64,000 bases of DNA from JAWKUK01 sp041398605. Lineage in GTDB: Bacteria > Planctomycetota > UBA1135 > GCA-002686595. Below the pieces are notes generated by a model that worked only from the letters and a program-made list of their open reading frames with translations, did not search any database and was not told where the DNA came from. This document shows, one piece after another, positions 17,614 through 25,266 of this stretch. Positions within the stretch are counted from its first letter, which is position 1; each line of letters starts with the position of its first letter. The position numbers and the translations under genes were made by a program. The stretch is from contig JAWKUK010000006.1 of the NCBI GenBank assembly GCA_041398605.1, positions 1 through 64,000 on the forward strand, written 5' to 3'.

Positions 17614-17715
17614 GGGCGCGCGCGCCCCGCCCCTTCGACCAACTGCGGCGCCTCAATGCGCCGTGGCCCCAAGATCCCAACGTCCCCTCGGACCCCAGAA
17701 GAAGCCCCACAAGTC

Positions 17716-18030
17716 ATGGCCACGACGAAGACCAAGAAGACCGTCAACATCCGTCCCCTCGGCGACCGCGTGCTCATCCAGCGCGTCGAAGCGGAAGAGA
17801 AGACCGCCGGTGGCATCCTCCTTCCGGAGAGCGCCAAAGAGAAGCCCAAGGAAGGCATCATCGTCGCCATCGGTGACGGCAAGACCCTCGACAGCGGCGA
17901 GAAGACCAAGTTCGCCGTGAGCAAGGGCGACCGCGTGCTCTTCACGTCCTACGCCGGGACCGAGGTCAAGCACGACGGCGAGACCTACCTCGTCATGCGC
18001 GAGGACGACATCCTCGCGATCGTCGGCTGA
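17716..18030 (+). CDS. groES: Co-chaperonin GroES
   Basis: The 104-aa lid subunit of the GroEL/GroES folding machine, closing the GroEL chamber in an ATP-dependent cycle. It has the family pattern: NIRPLGDRVLIQRVEAEEKT at the N-terminus, the mobile loop EKTAGGILLPESAKEKP, VAIGDG, KGDRVLFTSYAGTEVKHDG, and a final LVMREDDILAIVG. A lysine-rich extension (MATTKTKKT) precedes it. It forms an operon with groEL 69 bp downstream. No CIRCE element was found upstream, so HrcA control is not supported by the sequence. Confidence 0.98.
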   Translation: MATTKTKKTVNIRPLGDRVLIQRVEAEEKTAGGILLPESAKEKPKEGIIVAIGDGKTLDSGEKTKFAVSKGDRVLFTSYAGTEVKHDGETYLVMREDDILAIVG

Positions 18031-18099
18031 TCCGATCCGGACCCCTCCGCCCTACCAGCGCCCCTCGTCACGCGCCGGAGCTCCTCCGGCATCACTCCC

Positions 18100-19725
18100 A
18101 TGGCAGCGAAACAGATCACCTACGACGCGAGCGCCCGCGAGCACATCCGCAACGGCGTCAAGAAGCTCGCACGCGCCGTCAAAGTCACGCTCGGACCGCG
18201 TGGCCGCAACGTCATCATCGAGAAGTCCTTCGGCAGCCCGACCGTCACCAAGGACGGCGTGACCGTCGCGAAAGAGGTCGAGCTCGAGGACGCCTACGAG
18301 AACATGGGCGCCCAGCTCGTGAAGCAGGTCGCCCAGCGGACCAACGAAGCGGCGGGTGACGGCACCACGACCGCGACGGTCCTCGCCGAAGCGATCTTCG
18401 AAGAGGGCCTCAAGAACGTCACCGCCGGCGCGAACCCGGTCGCGCTCAAGCGCGGCATCGAGGCCGCTGTCGCGGCCGCCGTCGCCGAGCTGAAGCGCGT
18501 CTCGACGACCGTCAAGGGCAAGCAAGAGATCGCCCAAGTCGGCTCGATCGCCGCGAACAACGACCCGGAGATCGGGGCGAAGATCGCCGAGGCGATGGAG
18601 AAGGTCGGCAAAGACGGCGTCATCACCGTCGAAGACGGCCGCGGCATGGAGACGGAGATCGAGTGGGTCGAGGGCATGCAGTTCGACAAGGGCTTCTTGT
18701 CGCCGCACTTCGTCACCGACACCGCGAAGATGGAGACCGTCTTCGAGGACGCGTACGTCCTGGTCCACGAGAAGAAGATCTCGTCGATCCGCGACATGAT
18801 CCCGCTCCTCGAGAAGATCGCGCAGTCGGGCAAGCCGCTGCTCATCATCGCGGAGGACATGGAGGGCGAGGCCCTCGCCACGCTCGTGATCAACCGCCTC
18901 CGCGGCGCGTTCCCGTGCGTCGCCGTCAAGGCCCCGGGCTTCGGTGATCGCCGCAAGGCGATGCTCGAGGACATCGCGGTCCTCACTGGCGCCAACGCGA
19001 TCATGGAGAACCTCGGCGGCTCCCTCGAGGCGACGACGATCGCCGACCTCGGGCGCGCGAAGAAGGTGATCGTGTCGAAGGACAACACGACGATCATCGA
19101 AGGCGCGGGCAAGAAGGCCGAGATCAAAGGGCGGATCGAGCAGATCCGCGCCGAGCTCGACAACACGAAGAGCGACTACGACCGCGAGAAGCTGCAAGAG
19201 CGCCTCGCGAAGCTCGCCGGCGGCGTCGCCCAGATCAACGTGGGCGCCGCGACCGAGTCCGAGATGAAGGAGAAGAAGGCGCGCGTCGAGGACGCGCTCC
19301 ACGCGACGCGCGCGGCCGTCGAAGAGGGCGTCGTCCCCGGCGGTGGCACGGCGTTGCTCTCCTGCATCAGCGTCATCGAGGGCCTGAAGCTCACCGGTGA
19401 CGAGCGCGTCGGCGCGCTGATCGTGCGCCGCGCCCTCGAGGCTCCGTTGCGCCAGATCGCGACCAACGCTGGCCAGGACGGCGCGGTCGTCGTGCAGAAC
19501 GTGCGCTCGGCGAACAAGAAGAACTGGGGCTACAACGCCGCCACCGACGTGTACGAGGACCTGGTTGCCTCCGGCGTCATCGACCCGACGAAGGTCGTGC
19601 GCTCGGGCCTCCAGAACGCCGCCTCCGTGGCGACGCTCCTCCTGACGACGGACGCGCTCGTCAGCGACTCGCCCGAGTCGAAGCCGAAGGAAGCCGCTGG
19701 CGCGGGCCACGGCCACCATCACTGA
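18100..19725 (+). CDS. groEL: Chaperonin GroEL (60-kDa) with His-rich C-terminus
   Basis: A 541-aa chaperonin forming the ATP-driven double-ring folding chamber. Hallmarks are VKVTLGPRGRNVIIEKSFGS, TKDGVTVAKEVELED, AGDGTTTATVLAEAI, the apical GDRRKAMLEDIAVLTG, and the equatorial VVPGGGTALLSC. The length is typical. The C-terminus ends in GAGHGHHH rather than the usual Gly-Gly-Met repeat, so this may be one of several groEL paralogues, as is common in planctomycetes. A strong hairpin terminator follows at 19774. Together with groES it forms a complete operon. Confidence 0.98.
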   Translation: MAAKQITYDASAREHIRNGVKKLARAVKVTLGPRGRNVIIEKSFGSPTVTKDGVTVAKEVELEDAYENMGAQLVKQVAQRTNEAAGDGTTTATVLAEAIFEEGLKNVTAGANPVALKRGIEAAVAAAVAELKRVSTTVKGKQEIAQVGSIAANNDPEIGAKIAEAMEKVGKDGVITVEDGRGMETEIEWVEGMQFDKGFLSPHFVTDTAKMETVFEDAYVLVHEKKISSIRDMIPLLEKIAQSGKPLLIIAEDMEGEALATLVINRLRGAFPCVAVKAPGFGDRRKAMLEDIAVLTGANAIMENLGGSLEATTIADLGRAKKVIVSKDNTTIIEGAGKKAEIKGRIEQIRAELDNTKSDYDREKLQERLAKLAGGVAQINVGAATESEMKEKKARVEDALHATRAAVEEGVVPGGGTALLSCISVIEGLKLTGDERVGALIVRRALEAPLRQIATNAGQDGAVVVQNVRSANKKNWGYNAATDVYEDLVASGVIDPTKVVRSGLQNAASVATLLLTTDALVSDSPESKPKEAAGAGHGHHH

Positions 19726-19773
19726 TCCCCCATACGCGGATCACCTGACACGGGTCACCGGTCAGGACCACGC

Positions 19774-19808
19774 GACGGCCGCCCCTGCGACACGCAGCGG
19801 CGGCCGTC
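19774..19808 (+). terminator. Terminator hairpin after groEL
   Basis: GACGGCCGCC pairs with GGCGGCCGTC; inside, CTGCG pairs with CGCAG around an ACA loop, with one C-C mismatch between the two helices. It is followed by CTTCCATT, a weak T-containing tail. It lies about 50 bp after the groEL stop. Confidence 0.75.
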
Positions 19809-19840
19809 TTCCATTGGAGCACGTCGGGGCCTAGCGCCCC

Positions 19841-19889
19841 AGGGGCCAGGGGCCAGGGGCCAGGGGCCGGGGGCCAGGGGCCGGGGGCC
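19841..19889. repeat. Intergenic minisatellite, 7-bp unit
   Basis: Seven tandem copies of (A/G)GGGGCC between the groEL terminator and the pseudo-receiver gene. Four-G runs spaced by three bases make this strand a candidate G-quadruplex former. Confidence 0.9.
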
Positions 19890-20030
19890 CGGTGGCGCGA
19901 CACGGCCTCGATTCGGGAACCAGCGCCCCCGCGGGCCCCTGTCGCTGAAGCACGTCAGAAGCCGCAGCCGATGTCGAAAGAGCGCGGTCGCCGGCTGGAG
20001 CCGGCACCGCGCGACCACGCTTCGACCAGC

Positions 20031-20432
20031 ATGTCACGCATCCTCCTCATCGACGCCGACCCTGCGGAGACGTCCGCGCTGGCCCAGAGACTGGTCGCGG
20101 CCGGCCACACGGTCAGCATCGAGCACGACGGCTGGCTCGGGCTCGAGCGCGTGCTGGCGGAGGTGTTCGACATCGTCGTCACGGAGATGCTGCTGCCGCG
20201 ACGTGACGGCGCGGAGCTGATCGGCGAGCTGCGCGGCCTCCAGCCGCGCTTGCCCGTGATCGCGCGGACGGGTGGCGACGACGAGTTCGACGTGCAAGAC
20301 CTGCTCGATCTCGCGCAATACCACGGGGCCGCGGGCGGCCTGTCCAAGGGCCTCGACCTCGACGTCGTCGTCACCTATCTCGGACGGTGGATCGAGCGAG
20401 CCAGGCTCGAGAACGAAGAGGGCGCGCGATGA
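20031..20432 (+). CDS. Receiver-like protein with Glu at the phospho-acceptor position
   Basis: A 133-aa CheY-like fold. LLIDAD supplies the acidic residues (Asp8, Asp10) and Lys106 in GGLSKG matches the conserved lysine. At the phosphorylation site the sequence is FDIVVTEMLLPRRDG, placing Glu52 where Asp is expected. Glutamate there often mimics phospho-aspartate, so the protein is probably a constitutively active or non-phosphorylated pseudo-receiver (inference). The start ATG at 20031 begins the fold directly. Its stop overlaps the next gene's ATG (ATGA), so it is translationally coupled to the PilZ protein, suggesting a shared c-di-GMP-related function. Confidence 0.85.
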   Translation: MSRILLIDADPAETSALAQRLVAAGHTVSIEHDGWLGLERVLAEVFDIVVTEMLLPRRDGAELIGELRGLQPRLPVIARTGGDDEFDVQDLLDLAQYHGAAGGLSKGLDLDVVVTYLGRWIERARLENEEGAR

Positions 20433-21133
20433 GCGTTGACGCCGCGCCGAGCTGGGGGCCGCAGCTGACCGTGAGGCTCCGCATGGACGACGGGCGCTTC
20501 CTGGAAGGCCAAGTCTCTGCGATTTCGTCTGACTCGCTCTCGGCCCGCTTCGACCCGACGAGCGAGCTCGCCCTGCCGCTCGGTCGCAGGGTGCCGCTCG
20601 TGCTCATCGGCTCAGGTCCGCAGACCGTGCACGAAGCGCGCGTCATGCAACGCTCGACCCACGACGGCTGGCTCGAGTACACGTTCCAAGCCGCAGGCAC
20701 AGGCAGCTTCACGACCTCTGGCGGGCGCAACCGCCGCGCCGCGTACCGCGTCGAGATCCCGGGCAAATCCCCGATCCCGGTCGTCCTGTCGCCGTATTCG
20801 AAGGAGGACACGTTCGAGCCGATCGAGGCACAGATCGCAGACGTCTCTCGCTTGGGCCTGGGGATCGCGGTCCCCGACGACTCCGAAGACACCCTCTTTG
20901 CGTGCCACAACGTACGGCTCGCCTTCACGCTCCCCGGCGACCTCGAGCCGTTCCATTTCGTCGGCTTCGTCCGCCAAAGGCGCTTCCAAGGCGTCTTCCT
21001 GCGCTACGGCGTCGAGTTCCAAGGTGGGCTAACGGAGCGCCACGGCGAGCAGGAAGAGCGCGTCAACCGTTACGTCATGCGGCGGCAGATCGAGCTCATC
21101 CGCCGCACCAATCGTTGGCTCCGCGTCGGATAG
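20429..21133 (+). CDS. PilZ-domain protein (probable c-di-GMP receptor)
   Basis: A 234-aa protein. The N-terminal ~90 residues form a beta-rich YcgR-N-like module (LTVRLRMDDGRFLEGQVSAI, VPLVLIGSGPQTVHEARV). The C-terminal part is a PilZ domain with both c-di-GMP motifs: RxxxR in NRRAAYRVEIP (residue ~103) and DxSxxG in IADVSRLGLGIAV (~145). It has a charged C-terminal helix (RVNRYVMRRQIELIRRTNRWL). It begins within the stop of the pseudo-receiver gene (ATGA). The two-module order is that of flagellar brake or exopolysaccharide regulators. It converges on the sigma-fusion gene with a 26-bp gap. Confidence 0.9.
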   Translation: MSVDAAPSWGPQLTVRLRMDDGRFLEGQVSAISSDSLSARFDPTSELALPLGRRVPLVLIGSGPQTVHEARVMQRSTHDGWLEYTFQAAGTGSFTTSGGRNRRAAYRVEIPGKSPIPVVLSPYSKEDTFEPIEAQIADVSRLGLGIAVPDDSEDTLFACHNVRLAFTLPGDLEPFHFVGFVRQRRFQGVFLRYGVEFQGGLTERHGEQEERVNRYVMRRQIELIRRTNRWLRVG

Positions 21134-21159
21134 GGGCGCGCCCGCGCTCGCGGCGCTCC

Positions 21160-23511
21160 TCAGTCGCCGCCCGATGCGGAGAGCGCAGGCACGCCCTCTG
21201 CGGGCAGACGCAACTCACGGACGCTCCAGGCCTCACCGGACTGCAACTGGACCTCCGCGAGCGTCCAACGCTGCCTGCCCGCTCGGCCGCCGATGAGCTG
21301 GTAGCGCCCAGCGGCCAGCTCGCTGGCGTTGAACCCGCCATCGGAGCGCAGCGTCAGGCGAATCGCAAACTCGTGGTCGAGCGACAAGAGCAGCAGCTCG
21401 GGGTTCGTGAGCGCGCCCCCGTCCACATCCAGGAGGCGCCCCGCCATCGACGCATTGGTCGTCACCGTTGCAGGGACGGTGATCCGCAGGTCATCGGTCC
21501 ACGGGCCGTCGACGACCTGGCTCCAGAGCGGCATCCGCGCCGCCAGGCTGTCGCCCGAGATCGGCAAGACGACGATGCGCACCGGCTTGCCTGGGTCGCG
21601 CGGGAGCTGCACGCGGCCCGCTTCGTCAGTGGCGACCAGCTCCGTGAAGCCGCGCATGTCCCCGACGACCTGGGCGCGCACACGGCAGCGAGCGAGCGGC
21701 CCCTCGCCCTCGCGCTCAACGACGAGCCAGCCGAGGCCGGGCGACGCGAGCGTCAGCTCCAGCTCAGTGCGCTCACCCGCGTGGAGGTCGAGCTCCCGGG
21801 AACAACTGAGGTGGCCGCCGCCGACTCGGCCGACGGCCCAGAGGCGCTGCGCGCCGCTGGGCAGCCCGACCATGCGGAACTGTCCATCCGCATCCGTGCG
21901 CGCGAAGCTCCGCTCGACTTTGTAATCGTCGTCCTCGAACCACAACGATGCGCCTGCGAGCGGCGCGCCGGCAGCGTCAAGGACACGCCCGACGAGCTCC
22001 GCGCCACGGGTGAGGACGATCGGCTCCGCGAGCGTCTGCGTCCCTGCAGTGTCGAAGGTCAAGCGCAATGACGTCGGTAGGAATCCGTCTGCTTGCACAC
22101 TGATCCGACGGGCGCCCAGGGCGAGCCGCCCGAGCTGGAAGCCGCCGTTCACGTCGGCGACTTGCCGCTCGACCCGCCGCAAGAGCCATGCGCCGTCGCC
22201 GGCGGGGACGGGGCTGTAGCTCTCAGGATCGACCAGCACCACTGCGCCCTTGACCGGCACCCCCATGTCGTCGACGACGACGCCTAAGACGTTCAGCGCC
22301 GGGTCGTCTTGGGCGATGACGGCCTCGCGGTCGTCGTCCGCGCGGACCTCGAACGCGACCGAGTACGGCGCGGCCCGCGTAGGGTCGATCGCCGAGAGGA
22401 TTACGGTCGGCTCGCCGCCCGGCGTGAGCGGCTGGCGCAGCCGCGAGCGCGGCACTTCGAGCCGCACACGGCCGCCTGCGTCCGTCTCCGCCTGCGCGAG
22501 CAGCGCCATCGAGGCGCTGCTCGGGCGCACGGACCGCGGGTCTCCGCTCGCCTGTTGCTTGGCGCCAAGCGCGCGTACGAGCGCTCCGACGACTGGCGCG
22601 CCCTGTGACATGACGCGCACCGAGATCCGCGCGAGTTCCTGGTCCGCCGCCTCGAACAACGCGACGTCCGCGGCCGGCGCGTCCGCGCCTTGGAGCGCCG
22701 GGAGCGCGACATCATCCGGCGCTACCTCGACGCGGCCAGGGGCCTCGGCGCGGTCAGCGGGCTCGACGCCGGGCGTTCCCGCGTGGAGGCCCACTGCAGC
22801 TCGCTCGGGCTCCAACGCGACCTCGGTCGCGCCGAGGGGCGGCAACGCGCCCTCGGTCCTTCCCACCACAACGACCAAGCCGAGCAGCGCTGCGACAAGG
22901 CCCGCGATGACGACGCCCCACGTGAGTTGGAACGGCGCTGACGTCGCGGCGTCGCCCGGGGCGCGCTGCGCGGCGAACGGGATCAAGCCCAGCGCCCAGT
23001 GGCGCGCCTCACCGTGCTCGTCGGTCAACCGTCGCCTGACGCTGCGCAGCCCTTGCGCGTGGTCCGACTTGATCGTCCCGAGCGGCACATCGAGGCGCTC
23101 GGCGATCTCTCGCAGCTTCAATCCTTCGGTGTAGCGCAGCCTGAGCACCTCGCCGATGCGCCCGTGCACGTTCTCGAGCGTCCGTTCGATGCTCGCTTCG
23201 AGCTCACGCAGCTCGACCGGCGCGACGAGCGCGTTCGCCTCGGGCCGCGCCGCTTCGACCTCGGCCTGCTGCCGGCGCTCCCGCGTGCGGCGCTCTGCGC
23301 TCGCCAATCGACGCGTCACCGACCGCATCCAGCTGGCTGGATGTTCGATGCCATTCTCGCGCAGCGCGGCGACCCACGCCTCTTGCACGACATCGTCGGC
23401 AGACGCCGCGTCCTGCACCAAGCGCCGCGCCAAGCGCCGGAGTTCGGAGTCGAGCGCTGCGTCGTATGCGGCGCGGCCATGGTCTGCGTCACGGGATCCA
23501 GTTGCTTCCAT
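21160..23511 (-). CDS. Membrane-anchored ECF sigma factor fused to extracytoplasmic carboxypeptidase-regulatory-like repeats
   Basis: A 783-aa fusion. Residues ~15-85 are sigma region 2 (LRRLARRLVQDAASADDVVQ, AWVAAL, WMRSVTRRLASAERR). Residues ~110-165 are region 4 with its HTH (LKLREIAERLDVPLGTIKSD). A transmembrane helix lies at ~199-217 (GVVIAGLVAALLGLVVVVG). The remaining ~560 residues are beta-sandwich repeats of the CarboxypepD_reg/CNA-B type: VLGVVVDDMGVPVKGAVVLV, LVGRVLDAAGAPLAGASLWF and MAGRLLDVDGGALTNPELLL. The predicted topology puts the sigma domains inside and the repeats outside, so it may act as a one-protein membrane signal transducer. No anti-sigma gene is adjacent. ATG 23511 is used; a TTG at 23535 is possible. 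Confidence 0.88.
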   Translation of the reverse strand: MEATGSRDADHGRAAYDAALDSELRRLARRLVQDAASADDVVQEAWVAALRENGIEHPASWMRSVTRRLASAERRTRERRQQAEVEAARPEANALVAPVELRELEASIERTLENVHGRIGEVLRLRYTEGLKLREIAERLDVPLGTIKSDHAQGLRSVRRRLTDEHGEARHWALGLIPFAAQRAPGDAATSAPFQLTWGVVIAGLVAALLGLVVVVGRTEGALPPLGATEVALEPERAAVGLHAGTPGVEPADRAEAPGRVEVAPDDVALPALQGADAPAADVALFEAADQELARISVRVMSQGAPVVGALVRALGAKQQASGDPRSVRPSSASMALLAQAETDAGGRVRLEVPRSRLRQPLTPGGEPTVILSAIDPTRAAPYSVAFEVRADDDREAVIAQDDPALNVLGVVVDDMGVPVKGAVVLVDPESYSPVPAGDGAWLLRRVERQVADVNGGFQLGRLALGARRISVQADGFLPTSLRLTFDTAGTQTLAEPIVLTRGAELVGRVLDAAGAPLAGASLWFEDDDYKVERSFARTDADGQFRMVGLPSGAQRLWAVGRVGGGHLSCSRELDLHAGERTELELTLASPGLGWLVVEREGEGPLARCRVRAQVVGDMRGFTELVATDEAGRVQLPRDPGKPVRIVVLPISGDSLAARMPLWSQVVDGPWTDDLRITVPATVTTNASMAGRLLDVDGGALTNPELLLLSLDHEFAIRLTLRSDGGFNASELAAGRYQLIGGRAGRQRWTLAEVQLQSGEAWSVRELRLPAEGVPALSASGGD

Positions 23512-23808
23512 TGCGAGCCGTTGAGCGAGCTCCAACCCGCCCCGTCATGGGAGGTCATCGAGCGGTGCGGGCGGACATCCCTGCCGCGTCCCATTAGCGG
23601 GAATTCCTTGAGAAAACCCAACCTTCTGTCGGCGAAAACGCACCTAAGCAGAGGAGGCGTTCGCACCGGGGCCCAGGTCCTTTAGGACCAGGGACTTCCG
23701 GAGCAGGAGGCCTGAGCCACGGCCCCCCCGGCACTTCGCAGTCTGCTTCGGCAGCGGCGCGTGCGCTCAGGATTCGCCGGCGTGACAGGGACGCCGAGGG
23801 AGTCCTCC

Positions 23809-23847
23809 GGTGGCGCAACGCACGCTTCTGCGTGCGTTGCGCTCACC
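23809..23847. terminator. Strong hairpin downstream of threonine synthase
   Basis: GCGCAACGCACGC (23813-23825) pairs perfectly with GCGTGCGTTGCGC (23830-23842) around a TTCT loop. GGTG/CACC extends the stem with one bulge. It is ~135 bp past the threonine synthase stop on the minus strand and has no T-run, so a terminator role is plausible but not certain. Confidence 0.55.
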
Positions 23848-23880
23848 TTCTCGTGCGCTGCAAGGAGCGCGCGCGCGCAA

Positions 23881-23960
23881 CGGGGCCTGTGCGCGTGCAA
23901 CGGGGCCTGTGCGCGTGCAACGGGGCCTGTGCGCGCGCGAGGAGGCCTGTGCGCGCGCAC
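23881..23960. repeat. Intergenic minisatellite, 20-bp unit
   Basis: Four tandem copies of CGGGGCCTGTGCGCGTGCAA; the first two are identical, the last two diverge by up to about five bases. It ends 21 bp before the threonine synthase stop codon. Confidence 0.9.
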
Positions 23961-23981
23961 GGACGACCCTGCGAGCAAACT

Positions 23982-25226
23982 TCAGCGCAGCTGGGCCAGC
24001 AACGGCGCGCTGGGGTCATGCACTGGGATCGCCGTCGCCATGGCCTCAGGGGATTTCTGCGCGGCGCCGCAATCAAAGATGACCACTTCGTCATCTCCAT
24101 GGAGCCAGCCCTCGCGCGCGAGCGCTTCGACCGCGCCGATGCAACACGCGGCCTCGGGACCGAGCGTGATGCCTTCGAGCGACGCAGCGAGCTGCATCCA
24201 CTGCCGAATCCCCGAATCAGGAACTGCGATGGCACGGCCGCCGGACGCACGCACGGCATCGAGGATCATGAAGTCGCCGACCGCCGCTGGGACGCGCAGG
24301 CCGCTCGCGATCGTTGCGGCGTTCTCGAACAGGGGCGCAAAGCGCTCGCCGCGCTCGAACGCGCGCACGATCGGCGCGCAGCCCTCAGACTGCACGGCGA
24401 CCATGCGGGGCAGGTCACGCCGCTCGAGCCAGCCGAGCGCGAGCAGCTCCTCGAACGCCTTCCACATCCCGACGAGGCCCGTGCCGCCGCCCGTCGGATA
24501 CACGATGACGTCGGGCAGGCGCCAGCCGAGCTGCTCGGCGAGCTCGAGCCCCATCGTCTTCTTGCCTTCGACCCGATAAGGCTCCTTCAAGGTCGACATG
24601 TCGAACCAGCCGTAGCGCTCGCAGCCCTCGCGCACCAGCTTCGCGCAGTCCGTGATCAAGCCATCGACGAGCAAGACCTTCGCGCCGCACAGGGCTGCCT
24701 CATATTGGTTCACGAGCGGCGTGTCGCGCGGCATGAACACAAACGCCTCCAGCCCCGCGCGCGCCGCATAGGCCGCCATCGCGCCGCCGGCGTTGCCAGC
24801 CGTCGGGATCGCGACAGCGCGCACGCCGAGCGCCTTGGCCATCGAGATCGCGACCGCCTGGCCGCGGCTCTTGAAGCTCCCGGTCGGGAGCTGGCCCTCG
24901 TCCTTCACGAGCAGCCGCGGCCCGCCGAACTTCGACCGGCCTGCGCCGAGGCCGAGCTGCGCCGCGAGCCGCGGGGCCGGGAGCAACGGCGACATGCCCT
25001 CGCCAAGCGAGATGATCTCCCGCTCCTCCTCGACAGGGAGCAGCTCGCGGTAGCGCCAGAGGGTCGGCGCGCGCCCCACCAGCGCGTCCCGGTCCACCGC
25101 CCGCGCCACCGCAGGCAGGTCGTAGCGCACCCACAGGGGCCTCCCGGCGTGCAGGGTCTGGAGGGTTCGAGCGGGAAGGAGCGTCCCGTCCAGGGCGCTC
25201 TCGAGGTGGGTGACGAAGGAGGGCAC
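23982..25226 (-). CDS. thrC: Threonine synthase
   Basis: A 414-aa PLP enzyme converting O-phosphohomoserine to threonine. The PLP lysine is in LPTGSFKSRGQAV, followed by PTAGNAGGAMAAYAARAG and the phosphate-binding loop YPTGGGTGLVGMW. The N-terminal piece FVTHLESALDGTLLP followed by GRPLWVRYDLPAV matches the long-form (plant/archaeal type) threonine synthase leader, but the Cys residues of its zinc-like motif are absent. GTG 25226 is chosen because it precedes this leader; the frame remains open to 25841 without family similarity. The divergent cytochrome gene starts only about 40 bp away. A threonine dehydratase or related fold-type II enzyme is the alternative, but the leader argues for ThrC. 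Confidence 0.88.
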   Translation of the reverse strand: MPSFVTHLESALDGTLLPARTLQTLHAGRPLWVRYDLPAVARAVDRDALVGRAPTLWRYRELLPVEEEREIISLGEGMSPLLPAPRLAAQLGLGAGRSKFGGPRLLVKDEGQLPTGSFKSRGQAVAISMAKALGVRAVAIPTAGNAGGAMAAYAARAGLEAFVFMPRDTPLVNQYEAALCGAKVLLVDGLITDCAKLVREGCERYGWFDMSTLKEPYRVEGKKTMGLELAEQLGWRLPDVIVYPTGGGTGLVGMWKAFEELLALGWLERRDLPRMVAVQSEGCAPIVRAFERGERFAPLFENAATIASGLRVPAAVGDFMILDAVRASGGRAIAVPDSGIRQWMQLAASLEGITLGPEAACCIGAVEALAREGWLHGDDEVVIFDCGAAQKSPEAMATAIPVHDPSAPLLAQLR

Positions 25227-25253
25227 GATGCGGGATCGTCCCGAGCGGAGGCG

Positions 25254-25259
25254 TATGAT
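25254..25259 (+). promoter_or_regulatory. Candidate -10 box (TATGAT)
   Basis: TATGAT ends 7 bp before the ATG at 25267. Two other in-frame ATGs (25255, 25258) lie inside this box and so could not be translated from a transcript starting here; this supports the 25267 start and a leaderless mRNA. Confidence 0.45.
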
Positions 25260-25266
25260 GCAAGCG

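Larger units (their letters stand above)
19726..20030. other. 305-bp intergenic region after groEL
   Basis: No gene is seen. It contains the groESL terminator hairpin, then a 7-bp minisatellite, then ~140 bp of ordinary GC-rich sequence leading to the pseudo-receiver gene. Confidence 0.7.
23512..23981. other. 470-bp intergenic region with hairpins and a 20-bp minisatellite
   Basis: No credible gene. The AT-richer part at ~23590-23650 is the likely promoter zone of the sigma-fusion gene. A perfect 14-bp palindrome GGTCCTTTAGGACC (23676-23689) lies ~170 bp upstream of that gene. A strong hairpin (23809-23847) and a tandem repeat (23881-23960) follow, in the region downstream of threonine synthase. 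Confidence 0.7.

Noticed and set aside
17614..17715. CIRCE operator before groES
   Set aside because: No TTAGCACTC-N9-GAGTGCTAA-like inverted repeat is present.
23881..23960. Possible CRISPR repeats
   Set aside because: Adjacent 20-bp units without spacers.
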